A DNA stretch of 9,635 nt from Methanoregula sp. (GTDB taxonomy: Archaea > Halobacteriota > Methanomicrobia > Methanomicrobiales > Methanospirillaceae): the NCBI GenBank assembly GCA_003136075.1, contig PNBP01000112.1, positions 5,251 through 14,885 of the forward strand. The letters run 5' to 3'. The notes under the pieces were generated by a model. It did no database searches. It was not told the origin of the DNA and was given only the letters and a program-made list of their open reading frames with translations. Shown one piece after another: positions 7,310-9,635 of this stretch. Every line of letters starts with the position of its first letter. Position 1 is the stretch's first letter. Position numbers and translations under genes: made by a program.

Positions 7310-7671
7310 GCCCCCCACTCCACCCCTTTGGCCACAGGTTCCCCAACGGCATGGGGCACAATTGCGAGAGGCTTCACAAACAGTACTATAAAAAGTATCT
7401 AATTATCGTGACCGTGACGCAACATTGGCGGGTGCTGATATCCCTGAACGCGGTACGAAATTTTTCAGATTAAAAAAAACCTTTACGCGCTTAACAAAAT
7501 CAAAAAAAATCAGCCCGTACGAAAATTAAAAAAACGCAATGCCCCGCTTTATCCTCAATTCCCTCACCTTCGCATGCCGGTCCAAAGGATCAGGTTGACA
7601 GTCGTGAAGCCAAAGCTGGCACTCTTTACCACCTCTACATGCATGGCCTGCACCGGAAAACTTCCCTCACG
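7310..7671. other. Non-coding stretch with A-tracts
   Basis: About 360 bases without a convincing gene. It holds a weak CCCC/GGGG inverted repeat (7341-7344 and 7353-7356), a TATA-like CTATAAAAAG at 7387-7396 that is readable in either direction, and a T5 run on the plus strand (7461-7465). An A-rich part (7453-7534) has three A-tracts of 7-8 bases. The last 110 bases are ordinary mixed sequence; short open frames through them are continuations of frames that overlap the minus-strand gene and have no family signature. Confidence 0.5.
7453..7534. repeat. A-tract cluster with GTACGAAA direct repeat
   Basis: GTACGAAA occurs at 7453-7460 and again at 7517-7524, each followed within about 15 bases by a run of seven or eight A (7472-7479 and 7528-7534). 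A third A8 run lies between (7502-7509). On the minus strand these are three T-runs in the direction of transcription from the 8017 gene, so they could serve as back-up terminators; they may also bend the DNA. Confidence 0.45.
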
Positions 7672-7678
7672 AAAAAAA
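7672..7678 (-). terminator. T7 terminator of the minus-strand HREK gene
   Basis: Nine bases after the minus-strand stop codon (7688-7690) the coding strand reads CCGCCCC and then seven T. Archaeal RNA polymerase commonly stops at such T-runs without a hairpin. Confidence 0.5.
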
Positions 7679-7687
7679 GGGGCGGGG

Positions 7688-8017
7688 TCACTTGAGCGAC
7701 AGAAGGAGATTCTTGATCTCCACGACCACTGCCGGCGCCGGGTTGTGGCCCGGGCCGACCCCTTCCCCGTACGAAAGGATCTTCCGTACCATGTCCATGT
7801 TGACCGTGGCAAAGGGTATCCCATCCCATTTCTTCTGGTCAATGGTGTTCCACGTGCACTGCAGCAGGTGTCCCAGGAGCAGAATCTCCTCTTCCTTAAG
7901 CGTTTGCCATGCCGGGCCAAGGCTCTGATGTATCAGCTTGATTGCCCATTCCACCCGCTTTTCGCGGTGGACATGATACAACCGCCGGCCCATTTCCGCC
8001 TGCGTTACATCCGGCAT
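7688..8017 (-). CDS. Small HREK-motif protein, paralogue A, unknown function
   Basis: A 109-residue soluble, mostly helical protein of unknown function, with no signal peptide or membrane segment. Its signature is MGRR (9-12), HREKRVEWA (17-25) and GPAWQTLKEEE (34-44), followed by aromatic positions Trp56 and Trp64. The divergent gene at 8184 encodes a homologue with the same layout. ATG 8017 is chosen because GGGAGGGGG lies about eight bases upstream, a TATA box lies at about 8073-8087, and the paralogue also has exactly nine residues between the initiator and GRR counted from position 1. The longer in-frame starts at 8107 and 8038 would lie upstream of, or within, the promoter and leader. 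The C-terminal 30 residues (GEGVGPGHNPAPAVVVEIK...) differ from the paralogue. No catalytic or nucleic-acid-binding family was recognised; the many basic and acidic pairs allow several roles. Confidence 0.7.
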   Translation of the reverse strand: MPDVTQAEMGRRLYHVHREKRVEWAIKLIHQSLGPAWQTLKEEEILLLGHLLQCTWNTIDQKKWDGIPFATVNMDMVRKILSYGEGVGPGHNPAPAVVVEIKNLLLSLK

Positions 8018-8031
8018 TAAAAATTCCCCCT

Positions 8032-8048
8032 CCCGCATTCCATGCGGG
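8032..8048 (-). promoter_or_regulatory. Hairpin in the leader of paralogue A
   Basis: CCCGCAT (8032-8038) and ATGCGGG (8042-8048) are a perfect seven-base inverted repeat with a three-base spacer. On the minus strand this lies within a few bases of the predicted transcript start (about 8052) and directly abuts the G-rich ribosome binding site (8026-8034), so part of that site lies in the stem. It could be an RNA hairpin controlling translation or a protein-binding palindrome. Confidence 0.5.
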
Positions 8049-8072
8049 GGATGATGAGTCAATCCTCTTGCC

Positions 8073-8087
8073 CACCTATATACTTTG
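8073..8087 (-). promoter_or_regulatory. TATA box of paralogue A
   Basis: The minus strand reads AAAGTATATAGGTGG. Transcription would begin near 8052 and give a leader of about 35 bases. A similar TATACTTT element also occurs at 8164-8172 on the plus strand, but it is too close to the ATG at 8184 to be its TATA box. Confidence 0.5.
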
Positions 8088-8183
8088 CGGCGAACCGGAA
8101 ACAACACTGTTGACTGGCTATCAGATCTCGCTCTGTGGCAGGTAAGTTTATCAGCTGGTACCTGTATACTTTCAAAAAACCGA

Positions 8184-8531
8184 ATGCCCCCTACGAACGA
8201 GGATAACCTGGGGAGACGGCGCTTTTTACTTCACCGGGAAAAGGCAGTTGAGCATGCGCTGGAGAGGATACGGCATGCCGTAGGATCCGAGTGGGACGCA
8301 CTTTCCTCAGAAGAACGGGCAGCGCTGAAGTCATGTCTTGCCGAGATATGGATGAACACTACCTATGAACGCTGGCACCAGTACTGTTTTTCGACCCTTA
8401 CCAAACAGGATATACTGGAGCTGGTGGCGCTCAGCAATGACATAGAGACCCGGCACCACCTTACCGATGCAACATTCAAATCGTCAGAAACAATCCTTTT
8501 ACAATGTTCCCAGAACAACCAACCCCATTAA
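8184..8531 (+). CDS. Small HREK-motif protein, paralogue B, unknown function
   Basis: A 115-residue soluble, mostly helical protein, the partner of the minus-strand gene at 7688-8017. It shares LGRR (9-12), HREKAVEHA (17-25), Ile29, Gly34, Trp37, Leu40 and the EE pair at 43-44, then Trp56, Trp64, Phe69 and Thr71. I count about 24 identities over the first 81 residues without a gap, roughly 30 percent, most of them before residue 65. ATG 8184 is chosen over the in-frame start at 8085 because it gives the same N-terminal length as the paralogue. No Shine-Dalgarno sequence precedes it; a TTTAT element at 8147-8151 would give a leader of under ten bases. The C-terminus is His/Gln/Asn-rich and unlike paralogue A. 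Function is unknown; it ends 76 bases before the ATP synthase operon, which has its own promoter. Confidence 0.7.
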   Translation: MPPTNEDNLGRRRFLLHREKAVEHALERIRHAVGSEWDALSSEERAALKSCLAEIWMNTTYERWHQYCFSTLTKQDILELVALSNDIETRHHLTDATFKSSETILLQCSQNNQPH

Positions 8532-8558
8532 CCGTGCCCGACTTTCAGGCTCCATACA

Positions 8559-8600
8559 TTAATATATATGAACCTTTGTTAGGTTGTATCATTAGGAGGT
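8559..8600 (+). promoter_or_regulatory. Promoter and ribosome binding site of the ATP synthase operon
   Basis: A strong TATA element TTAATATATAT (8559-8569) is followed by a palindrome AACCT-TTGTT-AGGTT (8571-8585) and a near-perfect Shine-Dalgarno sequence AGGAGGT (8594-8600), seven bases before the ATG at 8608. Transcription should start near 8590. This is the best-formed promoter plus ribosome binding site in the window, fitting a highly expressed gene. Confidence 0.75.
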
Positions 8601-8607
8601 ACCAAAT

Positions 8608-8832
8608 ATGAGCGTAGCAGGTTGGGAGGTCCCCGTCGGAGCTGCCATCGCCTTTGCGGGCGGTGCCATTGGAACAGGCTGGGCCCAGTCACGAATCGGG
8701 GCAGCGGGAGCCGGGGCCATTGCCGAACGTCCTGAAACGGTGGGATCGATCATTATCCTGGAAGCGATTCCCGAGACCCTTGTCATCCTCGGTTTCGTTG
8801 TCGCTGCAATGATCATCCTCCTGGTGAAATAA
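8608..8832 (+). CDS. atpK: A-type ATP synthase subunit K (rotor ring proteolipid)
   Basis: A 74-residue membrane protein with two helices (about 9-30 and 47-73) joined by a short polar loop with the motif AERPE (39-43). This is the single-hairpin form of the rotor subunit, not a duplicated 16-kDa form. Glu56 in the second helix (IPETLVILG) is the conserved carboxylate that binds the translocated ion. Several copies make the membrane ring that turns when ions pass and drives ATP synthesis by the A1 head. Whether the ion is H+ or Na+ cannot be decided from this sequence by eye. It is the first gene of the transcript and has the strongest ribosome binding site here, as expected for a subunit needed in many copies. 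Subunits E and C follow. Confidence 0.93.
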   Translation: MSVAGWEVPVGAAIAFAGGAIGTGWAQSRIGAAGAGAIAERPETVGSIIILEAIPETLVILGFVVAAMIILLVK

Positions 8833-8842
8833 GGCCAAAAAA

Positions 8843-8866
8843 ACTCCCCTGCCCCCTCTTGGGAGT
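8843..8866 (+). promoter_or_regulatory. Hairpin between the K and E subunit genes
   Basis: ACTCCC (8843-8848) and GGGAGT (8861-8866) form a six-pair stem with a 12-base C/T-rich loop, ten bases after the atpK stop. No T-run follows, so it is unlikely to be a plain terminator. It may protect the 3' end of a processed atpK mRNA and so help give the extra K copies; that role is inference. Confidence 0.45.
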
Positions 8867-8900
8867 ATTCCCCTATCTGAAAGCAAGTACTGGTGATTGT

Positions 8901-9485
8901 ATGGCCTACGAAGACCTTTTGAGATCTGTTGAGGAGAGTGCGCGGGAGAAAGATCTCACACTCCGGAAAAAGGCAGACTCAACCATCGAGGAGATCCGGA
9001 AGCGGGCGCGGACGAAGGCTGAAGCGATTGGGCAGGCCCATATCGACCAGGCAAAAAAATCCATCACTACTGAACGAAACAAGCTCCTTTATCTCACCAA
9101 CGTCGAGAACAAAGAACTTTTAATCAGGGTCAGGGAGGCCGCATTTGAAAAAGCCTTCCACGAGGCAGCGACCCGGCTTCAAAACTTTCGGTTCGACCCT
9201 AAATACCCGGCTGTCTTTGAAAAACTCCTTCGGGAGGCTACCAGCACTATAAGTGGCGAAGCGTTCAGTGTCCACGTGGACCCGCTCGATGAGGATCTCT
9301 GCAAAAAGACCCTTGCCGCCCTCGGTATCTCCGCGGAGATCCAAACTGACATCACGAGCGCGGGTGGTGTAGTGGTGAACCTGCCCGGTGATTCTGTCGT
9401 TATCTCGAACACAATCGAGTCCCGGCTGCAGCGGGCCCGGGAACGCATGAGAAAAGAGATTCATTCAATCCTGGCCGGAGCGTGA
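8901..9485 (+). CDS. atpE: A-type ATP synthase subunit E (peripheral stalk)
   Basis: A 194-residue cytosolic protein of typical length. Subunit E pairs with subunit H to form the peripheral stalk that holds the catalytic A1 head against rotation. Residues about 8-90 form a long charged helix rich in Lys, Arg, Glu and Ala (EESAREKDLTLRKKADSTIEEI...), suited to a coiled coil with H. The C-terminal part (about 100-194) is the globular head-binding domain, including the typical SAGGVVV segment (near 153-159) and the ending ESRLQRARERMRKEI. ATG 8901 is chosen because GGTGAT (8892-8897) lies just before it; the upstream in-frame TTG at 8859 lies inside a hairpin. The C subunit gene starts three bases after its stop. 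Confidence 0.92.
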   Translation: MAYEDLLRSVEESAREKDLTLRKKADSTIEEIRKRARTKAEAIGQAHIDQAKKSITTERNKLLYLTNVENKELLIRVREAAFEKAFHEAATRLQNFRFDPKYPAVFEKLLREATSTISGEAFSVHVDPLDEDLCKKTLAALGISAEIQTDITSAGGVVVNLPGDSVVISNTIESRLQRARERMRKEIHSILAGA

Positions 9486-9487
9486 CC

Positions 9488-9635
9488 ATGGATTACGGGT
9501 ATATCAATGCACGGATGCGGGGGATGAAGAGCCGGCTCCTCTCCCACCGGGCCCTTGATGACCTGATCCTGAAGCCGGACATCGAGTCCCTCATCGCAGA
9601 TCTTGAGAACGGCCCGTACCGGGACGATATTATCG
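9488..9635 (+). CDS. atpC: A-type ATP synthase subunit C, 5' part
   Basis: The first 49 codons of a gene cut by the window end. It begins MDYGYINARMRGMKSRLLS, and the pattern of YxxARxRxMKSRLL followed by a short helix (DDLILKPDIESLIADLENGPY) matches the start of archaeal subunit C, the d-like adaptor that couples the central shaft to the K ring. GGAG at 9477-9480 lies seven bases before the ATG. Its position after K and E also matches the known K-E-C order of archaeal operons. Confidence 0.87.
   Translation, partial: MDYGYINARMRGMKSRLLSHRALDDLILKPDIESLIADLENGPYRDDII

Noticed and set aside
7341..7356. CCCC/GGGG inverted repeat as terminator of the aconitase-X gene
   Set aside because: Only four pairs and no T-run follows, so it is too weak to call.
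7574..8020. A 148-codon plus-strand open frame with a CxxC pair
   Set aside because: Most of it is the complement of the HREK paralogue gene, which has a homologue, ribosome binding site and TATA box; the CxxC alone is not enough.
8018..8107. A 30-residue N-terminal extension of paralogue A
   Set aside because: It would run through the TATA box and the leader hairpin, and the paralogue aligns from the later start.

Overview
The window reads as chromosomal DNA from a methanogenic archaeon, most likely of the order Methanomicrobiales. That placement is an inference from gene content: cofD for coenzyme F420, an A-type ATP synthase cluster, the archaeal-type mevalonate enzymes, PEGA-domain and other lipoproteins, and archaeal TATA boxes with GGAGG/GGTGA ribosome binding sites. 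No mobile element, tRNA, rRNA or CRISPR array was seen.

Layout: (1) 1-1933, minus strand: a PEGA-domain lipoprotein with two duplicated beta-rich repeats (2-931), then cofD, the 2-phospho-L-lactate transferase of F420 synthesis (1031-1933). (2) 1981-4188, plus strand: a SAMHD1-like HD-domain phosphohydrolase divergent from cofD, then a small lipoprotein and a small one-pass membrane protein that form a likely two-gene unit. (3) 4270-7309: a hairpin plus T-run terminator, a promoter, and a tightly overlapping three-gene operon: UbiX-type flavin prenyltransferase, a short UbiD-family decarboxylase and an aconitase-X (DUF521) protein. Together these fit the archaeal mevalonate route: phosphomevalonate dehydratase large subunit, anhydromevalonate phosphate decarboxylase, and the enzyme making the decarboxylase's prenyl-FMN cofactor. 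(4) 7310-7687: a non-coding stretch with A-tracts. (5) 7688-8531: two small, divergently transcribed proteins of unknown function that are paralogues of each other and share a GRR...HREK..E.A signature. (6) 8559-9635: promoter and first three genes (K, E, partial C) of an A1Ao ATP synthase operon.

The most novel-looking item is the divergent HREK paralogue pair with a hairpin in the leader of one member. The best functional story is the ubiX-ubiD-acnX operon for isoprenoid (archaeal lipid) precursor synthesis; generic names such as ubiquinone decarboxylase or aconitase would be misleading there. The ATP synthase cluster is unusual in starting with subunit K, with no H or I subunit genes immediately upstream.
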